A stretch of 21,130 bases of DNA. It comes from Phoronis ovalis (Eukaryota > Phoronida > Phoronidae). The position numbers and the translations under genes were made by a program. Below, piece by piece: positions 1 through 12,300 of this stretch; position 1 is the first letter of the stretch, and every line of letters starts with the position of its first letter. The stretch spans positions 1 to 21,130 of the forward strand of contig JAOXYB010105826.1 of NCBI GenBank assembly GCA_028565635.1, in the 5' to 3' direction. Under the pieces are notes generated by a model. It saw only the letters and a list, made by a program, of their open reading frames with translations, did no database searches and was not told the origin of the DNA.

Positions 1-185
1 AATTTCCATCCTGCAGACTTCATTTGGCAGGATATGACGTCACATTTACCAGCAACACGAGGCGGCAATCTGAAGAAATTCGGATAGGATGACTAAATTA
101 ATTATAAGCAAACGGAATCAGTTGGCTCTGATTGCTATAAGATAATGAATGTACATACATAAAATATTTTATGAACTTATTTTAG
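1..185. other. Left edge, no gene assigned
   Basis: The frame starting at base 1 is open to the TAG at 85-87 and reads like coding sequence (FHPADFIWQDM followed by further residues). No usable GT or GC donor lets it join exon 1 in phase 2, so I did not call it. A perfect cAMP-response-like palindrome TGACGTCA lies at 35-42. The rest is the pyrimidine-poor intron end ahead of the acceptor at 184-185. Confidence 0.4.
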
Positions 186-357
186 ACTGGAAGACTGTGT
201 CAATGATATACTAAGTATAACTAACGGAATACCAGGATCAAGGAAATTTCATGATGCCAGAGCAGGCTTAGAACATATGATAGAACGGAATTTGCTGGAG
301 AAAAACTCTTGTTATGATCCCGAGCCTGAAGACGTAACAAGACTATTAAAACATGTG
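186..357 (+). CDS. KIAA0825: KIAA0825 exon 1 (first exon in the window)
   Basis: The acceptor is TTATTTTAG at 177-185. One base completes a split codon, then 57 codons follow from LEDCVNDILSI to RLLKHV. The pattern LEDCVNDI and the final LLKHV resemble human IKHCIKEI and the FFKTLQDLL stretch. The donor is GTACTA at 358; it ends in phase 0. An in-frame ATG at 277 exists, but the reading frame is coding upstream of it, so it is not the start. Confidence 0.8.
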
Positions 358-3300
358 GTACTAACTTATTTAATTTCTATCAGTATGTGCCCAGTAAACA
401 GAGATAGTACCTTGCATTATTTAAAAAATCTTCAATTAAGAAATTTAAAAAATCACTAATTTAGTTGGCTATAATCCAATTTTTATGTCATACCATAGAA
501 TCTAAAACAGTCTAAGCCATTGTTAAGTTTTGAGATTCCCACTGTTAGATTAATTAGCTTGATGGCCAATCAAAATACCTACTTAGGCCATTTGCCTCAA
601 TGTAATTTATGTTTTGCATTTTATTCTAATTATTGTATCTTCTGGTATTTCCCAGTAGCTAAAAGCATTCATTCATAAAACAGAGCACCAGGTCAAAGTT
701 TGTGACTATAGAATGCATGTTATGAAGTGAAGTGAAAGGTATCTTTCTATTTTTGTTTCACTGTTGTAGCTAAGAGTTCTTGAGAAGAATCTGGGAAGTG
801 AAGAAGCTGTTTTAGAAAACCTACTTCACTTCTCGTCACATGAAGGTCTTTGTCTACCAATCAGATCATCCATCACAGATCATGTGACCGAATCTGTGTT
901 GTCAATCAATGCTGTGATTGATAGCAGTGAGCAAGCCAATGAAACGCTCTGGGACGAAGTTTGTGTTAGATTACGACGATACTTCATAGAATGTCTCAAC
1001 ACATTACCATTAGCAGTAACCAAAGGAGATTTGAAATTAAATGCCCAAACACGGTTGAAATATATCCAGAGTTTATGTACATTATATCCATCACAAGAAG
1101 TTTGGAGCCGATATCGAAGCTTACGCTCACATCAACTGGAGGTGTTTTTGTCTGATATGTTGCCAGATTGCAGTCCAGAGAGTGAATTTCAAATTTCAGT
1201 TGTAGCAACTCAGTTTCAAAAGGCCACCAACACAATGCTGAATATGATTAATGAAGACTTCACTTTATTTAACTCTGGCATTTTCAGAAAGTCTATATCA
1301 ACCTTTCAAGCAATCCAAGAGCTCTATTTTGATAGAATTTTTGACGAGGCAAACAGTATAATAGAAAATTTGCATTCGAAAACGGCTGAAGATAACCAAT
1401 CAAAATCTAATCTACCGTATTCAAGCAGTGAATATGGTCCTTTTGCTAAATTGAAATTCAAGACAACTATGTCAAAATCGAACAGTCTTGACAGTTTAGT
1501 CAATAATGGCGAGGTTCTAGCTCGTGAGACTTTGCCTACCGATGTGCTTCATGCAGTTGTTCAGCTGGTGATGTGTTTAGTGAGTATTGATAAACATGTG
1601 GAGGAGCTATACCACACCATGGTATGGGAGGTTACAAGAGGGAAAAGTGCACAAAGCAGAGACAACCTAAGGGGTAAATATTATTTCTGCTGGCTTATTC
1701 TCCCCAATAAAACAGATCATACCTTTCAGTAAAATATAAAGCAGATCATACCTTTCAGTAAAATATAAAACAGATTGTACCTTTCAGTAAAATATTAATG
1801 CAAAAGTACTTTGGACAGTTACTAGAGTAAATTTGTGACATTTGAATAAAATTTCACCTAAAACTTGCTTCATATACATTAATTCTTCAAGAATTTATCT
1901 TTGCCGAAATCAGGATTTCCTTGTCAAAAGTGAGGCTATGACCCTACTGGAGCCGAATCCCTGCCAATGACATCAACAGTGGGACAAACTAAAGTTGCTT
2001 TGCATTTGATGCTTGTTTTATTAATTAATCTGTCAAAGGCAGTGGTAACATTTCTCTAGAGTATGTAAACATGCATCTAATAAGTTAATGTAAATTTCAT
2101 TAATTAGCTTTTTAAGTTAATTAGCTTAATTATTATAGTAGCATAAGTGAAAAGATGGACAGACTGACTGGCTCCAGTGCCTGCATAAAATATATAAATC
2201 TTCATTGCATTTAACATTAGTGAATATTGTTCAGCAAAATTTATTCACTCTTATACTTTAAGTTAACTTTTTCCTAATTAAATGAAAAGATAGTTAGACA
2301 AAAGTATATATATTTTGAAAGCACACAACTCAATTTATTTTTCTCTAAGTAGATCATGTGACCTGTACGGATACCATTTTGGCATTATGTTTTAAATGTA
2401 AAATTTAAAAGAATATAAGTCAAAAAGCACTAAAGCTATACAGTTGAAATTTTACACAAATTCTCTTAATTTAGATATTAATATGTAGCTACAAAACTAT
2501 GTCTCAGTTTTTTGAAATTTTGCTTTTTGTTCAAAAGATATAATTTTTCAAAGTTTATGCATCAGAAATAAGTCTACAAAATTGAGGTGACGAAACATTG
2601 AAAATTTATATTTTTTTTAACCAAGTAAAGTTTTAATATTCTAAGACACTTTTGTAGCTATATATCTAAGGAATATTTGTGCAAACTTTCAACTACGTAG
2701 TATAAGGCGTTGTTGACTTATATTCTTTTGAATTTTATGTTTCAAAATTTAATGATTTAACCCAAAATGGCAACCGCACAGGTCACGAAAAATAAATTAC
2801 AGATTTAGAAAATTTGAGTTGTATACTTTCAGAAGTTGTATACTTTTATTTGTCTATCTTTCATTTAAATAGCCAAAATTTAACTTAAAGTATAAGATGT
2901 GAATAATTTGGGCCGAACGGAACAATAATCTTTACCTTAAAGTTTAAGATATTATAATTCGTATATTTATTTTACAGAAGCAATTGTGGAGTTGTGTTTT
3001 TCTCTATTCTGTTGTTATGTGCAGCTATTCCTTTTCTTCATTAGTAAATCAATCCAATTCTGAGTAGAATCTCTGTCTATAATTCCAGTTGTCTTGAATT
3101 GCATTTCTCTGCTGTGTTTCAGGAGTGTTAAAAGCAACCAACTCTGGTAAAGAAGTTAAAGAAAGGAAGCATAAACACAGTCCCAGGAATATGAATAAGA
3201 AAATGTCTGCAGATTCTATTCCCCCACCATTTGGGGCTACAAATGATATGTTACAGTTTTTAGAAGCTCCAGAAGGTACAAATGAGTTCTACAGAATACT

Positions 3301-6300
3301 TTATTGAAACTACACATATATGTTCTTGTGCTCTTATCAGTTATGGGTTTAATGATTGCAAGTGCCACCTAGTGTGTGCAAATAGTCTATTCATGACATT
3401 TTTTGAGGAGAAAAAAGCAGATATGATTCAAATTCAGATTAAGGTTTAGATATAATCCAGTGCCAATGTTCTTTCATTATAGTTGTTGAAAAAATACCTC
3501 AGGAAGAGAAACCAAAATGGAAATGGCATCTCTGTTTTAAGCCAGTCATTCAGGATGTTGCTAGAAGTGTAGAGCAACTTATTAGAGAAACTGTTAAAAG
3601 GTGCTTAGAAGAGGAACAGAAGGAATTTGAAGCAACTGGTAATATAACAAATGTTTGCGTATGCCAGGATTTAGTTGGAGGGCCGTTGGATTATCCTAGG
3701 AGGATTCAAAAGGTGACTTAATTAATATTTTATTATGGATATTTATGATTTAAGATATAATCACTAAAAATATGAGTTAATGTTGCAAAATCTATTAACA
3801 GCAAATTTTAATTGATTCACTTGTGGCAAAGTAGTCAAGAACTGTTTTTCTTTGCATTTTATTAAATAAAAATAATGCAAGATTTGTTAACCCTACCTGA
3901 TGCACATTATTAGCTGTTTGATGGTTTTATTGTAGAGCATATCAGCAATCATGCTCCTGTTAGACAGGTTTTTGCCATTGGCAGTGGCCGGAGCAGAAGG
4001 ATGTTTTCAAGTTGCTCGTTCAGCATTTATTGATACCGCCATTTTGAATCTCAGAAATTGTCACATGAAGCTAACAAAGGTTTATATGCACTAACTATTT
4101 CTCTTCATTCTTGTATTTCAAGTTATGGTTTAACGAAATCTGTTGAGTATTACAAAAAAAACATACTTTTAGTAGTTATACTTCCTTTGGTCGGGTTGTA
4201 TGTGTGGTGTAGTTCAACTGCTTGGTAGGCTTACACACTTTAAGCAATATACTTAATACTTTAAAAAACTGTTTCTAAAACTGTAAGTCCTTTAATACAG
4301 TGTATTTACTTTTTAGATGTGTAGCCAGGTCCCACGACTGGCTTCTACCAATGTATTGTATATGTCCTTATCCAGTGCAGCATTTATCAGAAATCATCTT
4401 ATGCATTACGAACAAGTTTTACTACTTGATGATGGGTAGGTATTATAATTATAATTTTCTGCAACGAATAATGAAAGATTTCCAAAAATTATGACAATAG
4501 ATTTCATAATCTGCATCATCTTGCAAAGCTATATGTTACGTGAATAAAGTTATTGCATTATATAAAATAATGTAAATATCAAAGTAATATCCTGTGCCTG
4601 ACTAAATTTTTATTAGAAATCTGCTTTACCCTGGTATTCACCATTAGTCATGTTTCTGTCTTTCCATTCAACACCAGATGTGTCGGTGATGTCAAAAAGA
4701 CCGAGATTGCACTTTACTTAGTATAAGTTAGTTTTGTGATCTTATTGCAGGAAAAAACCTTTTAACTTATTGTATCATCAGTTCCGTGAGCTTACAGAAA
4801 CGCTGTCTCAGAAACTTTCAGATTATCACAAGCAGGTGATATCCACATGTATACTGCATGATGCTGAAAGTCATAACTGGCAGGATTTAAAGGAATTTTA
4901 TGAGGTTGTTTTATTCCATTAAATATATGCCTTGTTCAGGATCTTTATTCTGGCCAATGAGCCCAAACAGTTCATGTAGCACTTTTATTTGACACCAGTC
5001 TGCTAAATGTAACCAGAATAAAGGCACTAAACAGTTAATTACATGTCTAATCTAGTGTAAGACCAGATGTAGGGGAATGCCTGTAGATAACCAGGAACTT
5101 AGCATTAAAAAATTGGAAACTGTTGAAGTGTAGATTAGCCAAAAGTATGGAATGTGCAGAAACTACAATTGTGTATATATAAGATTTTGTTTGTAATCCC
5201 CATTGCATTTTGACTTCAAATTATGTGTTTTGTCATGTCAGGCATTCAAATAATAATGTGTAAATATTGTTTTTTATAGAGTGAAAGGTGCTCCTTCACT
5301 ATACAGATGTGGAATTACCACATGAAAAGTTTACAGCATGACCTGTGGTCAATATGTCCACCAAAGATAGCACAGGCTACTTTCACTAATATTTTACATG
5401 ATTCTTTGTCATTTCTGGCCCAAAGATACAACCGAATCAAGCCTGCGTACAAGAGGACTCCACAGCTTAGGTATGTGAACTACGTCAGTCCAGTTTCAGC
5501 TCCAAATTGAAACCTGTATTCATTTGATTTAGTGGATATTTGTTTTCCGCACTGATGAAGATGTCCTAGTGGCATTAGGGCTGTTGGTGGTTTAGAAGGG
5601 AAGGGGTACTTTTAATAAAGATCTGAGTTATAGGTCTCTAATTAACTAAATAAATGTTCGTTATATTTATAAATTATTGATTATATAAGTGTATTATTAT
5701 TTAAAATTTTGTTGAAACTGAATGAATATCTGTGGATTAACAAATACGTGCAATTTGAATTTTTAGGGCAGATATTACAGCCATTCTGTTGTGTACTAGT
5801 GAGCTACTTACACTATGCTCTAACTCAATATCCAAGATAACGGATCCATGTAGTGAACAAAGGGTGCACTATGATATACATAATCTGTGTTGTTTGTTAT
5901 TGGCATCGCTAGCTATAGTTTCATCACCTCTGGATAGTCTGTATAAGTAAGTTGGCAGGGCTGTATAATGAAAACTTAATATTTATTTAAACCTGTTTTT
6001 GTATATTTCGTACACGTTTTAAATACGTAACACAGTTTTTGAACGATAATGAAAACAACAGCACAATAATTGTAATTACTGTTACAGTTTACAGTTTTAT
6101 GTGCATTAGCACCATTTAGATGCAACATATTCGAAACATGAAGAATTTGTTTATCCAAGATTTTGATTCTTTAGTCTTTTACTGGAATCAGTGGGTGTTC
6201 AACTTACATGTTAACTGCTCTCAGCTTAAACTCAGAAAGAATTTACTTGGGGTTCTCAGTGTAGCGAAACTTTTCTATGTTAACATGCCCACTTACATGT

Positions 6301-9300
6301 TCTGATCCAGAATAGCCCATTTAAATTGTCATTTTTTAAAGAGAATTTGTAGGAAATGTATATTGCCATAAGTTTTGTGTTGGACCATGACTCTGCTTAT
6401 TGAACGGTTGATTGTTTAGGGTGTACAAGAAAGGGTTCTATAAGAAGAGAGTCAAGAAACAAGATCCGGATGAAGAAGGTCCCGTCCATGGTGATCCAAG
6501 CCAATGGTTGCCATGGATACGACCAGGACTTTATAAACATGGACACAGATCGTGAGTTTTACTGTCATGTTAGTTTTAATGTACCTACACCAGATCTTAT
6601 GGATTGACACAGGATAAATGCACAGTGTACATCACATACTCATCTGCATGTTGCAGCGGAGGCCACAAGGAACGTCAATAACAGGAGACTATCTGTTGGA
6701 TAGGCAGATGAAGGCCTGGTGTACATCTTATTAGAGGAGGCTGTCCCTACTACACAACAGAGCTTCTGCAGGTAGCAGCAGCATTTCATCAGATTTTGTG
6801 ACCTGAAATACATGATGGATGATGATAATAATAGATTTTTACATCCAAACTATGCTTGTTTTGTTGATTTGTTTCTGAACTTATTATGACTTGTCTAAAA
6901 CAACTATGCGTTAATTTGTTATGAATGCTATGATTATCTTTTATTTTCTAGGTATGATGACATGCAGACCACAACTGCATTATACTTACATCTGAGGATA
7001 CTGGCTGCCCAGCCTGAACCCAACTGGTCTTTGCTCATGCAGGCTATGTTAATGAAAGACTTCACTCTTCCTATTATGATCTTATCCCAGCATCCAGAAG
7101 TTTTAAAACCTTCAACAGATGGTGCTGCGATCTCATCTTGTAACAGATTTGGTTGTCCTGAATCGGAATGTCTTGCATCAAAGACTGATGATATAGAGAA
7201 TATATACAAACCATTCTTTTATGTATTAGTAAGATGTACTCACACACCTGATGCTCTGAGTAAATGTCTCGTGCCGGCAATTGACAGGTAAAAAATATAA
7301 TGTTTAAAACAAGTAACATGTTTGACAATATACTTTTTACAGCTTTCTAAGTTTGGGGATTTGTATAAATAATGTATAGCTTGTCTTACTCAATTGCCAA
7401 CATCATCTCTTCTTTTGGCATCTGTCTTGAAACTCATAACAGTTCAGTTTTATCAGAGCTGTAAGCCCAAATGTAAAACAAGGTGTATTATTATAGCAAT
7501 TGCTTGTAAATAATTCAAGCAATAAAATGTATTACTTTATTTTTAACTACTGCAAAATTTCAGGTCTGGAGGATGGGGTGTGTTTGACCTGAGTAGTATT
7601 CCGGGAAAGCATCATCCGGTGAGTGTGTTTCTAATTTTACATATATTTATGTACTATAATGATACAGAAAATAGTTTACGTATTTTTAAGTCTTATTGTT
7701 AATATGCAAGCATGCTGCTAAATCATAATTTAGAGGTTCACGAAGTATACTGCCTTGTCTGACGAATCCTTGATGTCATAGCTTTATTGACCAATCACAT
7801 GCAACTTTAGAGTTATTGCTTGTAGGAATCATGTATAGTTTAATTATGAGCTGGAAGGATTTATACTTAATAATTGGCTGTTTTCAGATACCTTACTGGC
7901 TAGATGCAATTTATGATATTTTAAAACCTTTTGTCAACAGGTATGTACCTATTATATATATTTTAGTAGCTTTTGCAAAAAATTCATGTACACATAAAAT
8001 TAAAGATACATGTAACTTTGTCAAAATTTAATTTGAAGAACTAGCTGTTGAAGTGCTTGATATGGGAATGCCCAGTAATGTTCAGAATTAAAATTGATTT
8101 AAGCCGCATACTGTCAGTGTCAGAGTTAATTATTACTTTTACCAGTTTCGCAAATGAAACGTTTCTCCATTGAACAAAGAATATCATTCCATTGAAATCC
8201 TTTTTCAGGCCAAATCGTCATGCAATGTTCATTTTCTCCATAATTATTTGGCTCCCCTGTAAAGATATTTAGACCATCAGGCATATGGTTAGATTTTAAT
8301 AATGCATAACATATTATTTCAACAAGATTAGGAATTTTATTTTATTTTTTGCTACATACAATCTTGTTATTGGTCAATTATGAAGACATGAAGCAAGCAT
8401 TACATGCAGACATGAAATGCAAAAGACAATAGTTTTGTGAGTTATGGCATAAAACTATTAGCATTATACCCACATGTGCGCATAATAGAATAAAATGCTT
8501 GATTACAACTTTAAATTTAACTTAAAATGAATGCCATACATTGCAACAGAATGCATAAATTATATGAGAGAATCAGCATGAATGTTCATTTGGTCATAAT
8601 GACTTGGTAAAAAAATTTAAAACTGAATTATATCAACTAGAACGTAATTAGAACTTTTGGTCTTGTTACAAAAGGAAATTTGTTGTTTTGGCCTGTACTA
8701 CCATCAAAATCACTTCATAGTATACTTTAGTCATGTTGTAACCATTTTGTAATTGTGAATATAGCATGTAAAATATTTAAAAAAAAAGATACCTGGATAC
8801 CAATGGGTATAAGCTGTATCTGACAGAGTAACCTGCTCTCCAGTTGCTTCCCAAACCCAGACACCTTCTGTACCTTGATCGTGTGCTCCAACAAAGACAA
8901 AAACTGGATTAAAAATGTAACATGCCTTGAACTACCATTCCAACATAATGAAGATTTTATAAATTGAAATATGTTGTTGGCAGATGAAAATATAAAACAA
9001 AATTCACGAAAATTAACCTAAGGGCACAGGGTTGCATGTACATGCTGAGTTTTGATATTACAAACTGTGCAAGTATATTCTAAGTAGTTTTTATAAGATT
9101 TAAGGAAAATAGACATTTAGCAATAGACATTAGATTTTATGTAAGCAGCAACTGTGATAAAATCATGATTACCATTATTATCAGGGGATATGTCCTTTAT
9201 CAAGTCTGCTAGAAAGTCTTGTTCACTTTCTGAGGTAATTATAGCTAAATATCCTCCTTTTTCATGACAAGTATTATTGGCCGTATGCCAATCTTGGCCT

Positions 9301-12300
9301 TGGTTGTGAAGTTTGTAACATGATTCACCGTAGTTCATGTATCCATAGGGACAGGCTAGAACAGACAGGTTATTTAAAAATATTTAGTAAAACAAAATAT
9401 GTTTGATCTCTTGATTCTATGGCAGCTCTCCATTAAGTGTACTTTCTAGATATTTACGGAATACTTGTAAAAATATGTGAAATTTACTATTTAAGTTCTC
9501 AGCAGTCTTTTGTTGATATGCCAGTCCTGGGGCAGGTCTAATTGAAAATTTTGGATTTGGAGTTTATACTTTTTACTGTTTTTTGTTTTTGCATATTACT
9601 ATCATTCATTAATCTAAAAAATTGGTTTGCTACCCATGGCTTACATCAAATAATTTGCATTACCATCAGTCAATTTCAGTAAAATGGATTAAGCTTAGAA
9701 ATAGATTTTGGTTTGTGCATGTCCAGAGATAGATTTGTTGAGTTTAATTTGCATCAATCAGTTTGTAAAAATGGATTGCTACTCAAACATTTTTAAATTT
9801 TGGATTGCTACTCGTATATTTCTAAAAAATTGTATTGGGTTTGCTACTGCAAGCTAACATTTTGGAGAGTGATATCATCAATATTTCATTATTCTGGAAA
9901 CTGGCAACCAACAATAAAGAATTAAAATTAAATTATTTGTATGAAATGTGATCTATACTTTTTCTTGATCTTTCCCTCCTGTATTCTCATTCAGTAATGT
10001 CATATGAAATACATATTCCTATTTCCTATATCCATGATCGCATCAATGCTTCCCAGTAAAATCTATACAGGTTCCTTGATCAGATCAGAATATTTTACAG
10101 TACTCCAAATTAAATATAAAGATTGTAGATATTGGATAAGCTAGATCCTTTCAAAAAATGTGCTTGCCAAGTATCATCAGAAAATGTAGCATTTATACAC
10201 TTTATACTTTATACTTTATTCTTAATGACTGTCTTAACTAAATAATACTAGAGATGGCAGTGTCGTATGAGCAATTTAATCATAGTCATTTCATTTTTAA
10301 TCACAAGTGGGCGGCTCAGATTTGTTGAAAGTACTAGATGAAAATTTGAATAATTATGTTCAGGTGATGCAGGTCAGCAACCTATATCTTTTAAAATATG
10401 GTATAATTTGACAAAGGTTAATGCATTGGAATTGGAAATGAAGAATTAATACGATAATGAAAAAAACTGATGGTTACAAATACTCAGAGCATAATATATT
10501 ACATTGTCTGAATAAAGTCATTGAATTCCATCACTGAGAGTCTTAAATGGTTATTAGTCTTGGAATTTTAACAAAATATGTAGTGTTTAGCTTCAAAAAC
10601 AAACATAGTTATTGTACCTGACAGTAGAAAAAAATGAATTAAATATAATATCACACAAAGTTCCAAATTGCAGTAATATCTATATATTACAGAATCACCC
10701 CTCTTGAAATTGTTAGAACTTAATTGTTAATGACTTGAACTTGTTAGAACTTCGTTATTTAATCAGTAATATATAGTTAGTCTAACAAGTTCTATTCATT
10801 AGAACACCGGAATTTAATATTCGTTCCAACGAACCTGAATAAATTCTAACCATATAGTCTAATTAAAAAGTAGCTAGACTTAGAAATTTGTTGGAACAAT
10901 ATCGTGTCAAAAAAAGTACATGAAAGTTTAATTTAGTACTTCTCAGCATTTTATTAGCTTATTAACATTATATTAATTGATACCAAACTTGAAGATATTT
11001 GTTAGTGTTCTTGAACCGTTTACTGATTAATGAGTTCAAATTAATTTGTTAATAGAACTCATTAGAAGTTAATAGTTCAAGAGGGGTGACTCTGTGCATT
11101 TTACCATCTCATTACTTAAAACTAACTTACTTGTAACCAGTTTCAGCTTTACATAGTCTTTCAGATCATGGATTTGCTTGCTATAGTTGCCACTTGTTGC
11201 TGAAAATTCCTCTGCTAAGGCAGTCACCTTGACATTCAGTTGCTGAAGCTGTTGTTCTAAATTTTGTAGAAGTGTAGACATTTTTCTTTGGTCTTGTCTT
11301 GTCATGCATGTTTCACTGGCTGCAGGACTGGCTGCAGGGTAAACGTTACCTGTAGTTCGTTGGCCAAATGCAACTGTGTGAATTGTCAACAACACTGTGA
11401 AAACAACAAACAGCATCTTGAACATTTCTGCTTCAAGTGTATGTAGCCCATTAGATATCAAATTAACTTAAGTTTCTGGTTCAGAAATTTACAATAATAA
11501 ACAAAATGTCAAACTAGCTATAGGTTGCCTTTTTTAGGGTAGGATTACTGCTATTGACTTATACGACTTTCGGATGACCTAAAATGGCCACCTCATGGAT
11601 GACACACCTTTCTTCACCTCTGAACTGTCTTCGAGATATAGTCTCTGAAAATTTTGAATGAAAAGAAAAACACACAAGCCCAACTAGTCTTGCCGCTGAT
11701 TTCACCAACATGTAGTAACAAAATAATGTAAACAAAAATAATTAAAACAATCTTTAAAAATAACTAGATAGCTGTATTGCAAAGGCAAGGTAACTGCTTT
11801 TGACCTTTATATGACCTTTAATAACCCACCTCAAAATACAACATCTTTTTGTACATCTAGGGAAAAGGTAAAAGGGAGGGAAACAAAGGAAAACAAAGTC
11901 AATAGCTTTGCTGGCTACATCAGAACTGATCCTAATTAATAAAAGAAGTCTTGAAAATCAATTAACGTCTCTAAGTAGAAGATAAACATGACAAGCCTAG
12001 TAAACTTCTGGGTGAGAAAAATAATTGCAAGAGGAATTTAACCAAATTTAGACCTATCGATTTCAAAATGACCTCACCGTGAACCTCTGGATGACTTCTA
12101 ATTGGCACACAAACCTAACGTTTTACCATTTTATGCTAATTTGACCTCTTGACCCCAGTGACCTTTTAACCCTGATGTCAACTCTCTGATGTCACCCCCG
12201 GAATGCTAATTAATAGTCAAAGCTACACTAAGTCTGTAAGACTAACCTATTCTTGAGTTATGGCACATTTCCTTGATAAATTAATTCAAAAGATGCCAAA

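Larger units (their letters stand above)
1674..3122. other. Intron 2, carrying a tandem repeat and a foldback element
   Basis: This 1,449-bp intron is mostly repeat: a 29-bp tandem repeat at 1713-1800 and a large inverted-repeat element at 2221-2935. The acceptor is preceded by TTCTCTGCTGTGTTTCAG at 3105-3122, a strong pyrimidine tract. Confidence 0.7.
9356..11130. other. Lectin intron 1
   Basis: A 1,775-bp intron on the minus strand. It contains the degenerate repeat at 9612-9850, a heptamer microsatellite at 10192-10221 and the 407-bp element at 10689-11095. The remaining sequence is AT-rich with nothing recognised. Confidence 0.65.

Noticed and set aside
35-42. TGACGTCA, a perfect CREB/ATF-type palindrome that could mark a promoter
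   Set aside because: A single 8-bp match, and the human gene has coding sequence upstream of the first exon seen here, so this is more likely intron or exon than promoter.
1-84. Open frame at the left edge as an upstream KIAA0825 exon
   Set aside because: There is no GT or GC donor that would join exon 1 in phase 2, and the resemblance to the human N-terminus is too weak.
996-1235. Minus-strand open frame opposite exon 2
   Set aside because: A shadow of the real exon on the plus strand, with no family match of its own.
11558-11563. TATAAG on the minus strand as the lectin TATA box
   Set aside because: A weak match in AT-rich DNA, about 138 bp upstream of the ATG with no supporting initiator visible.
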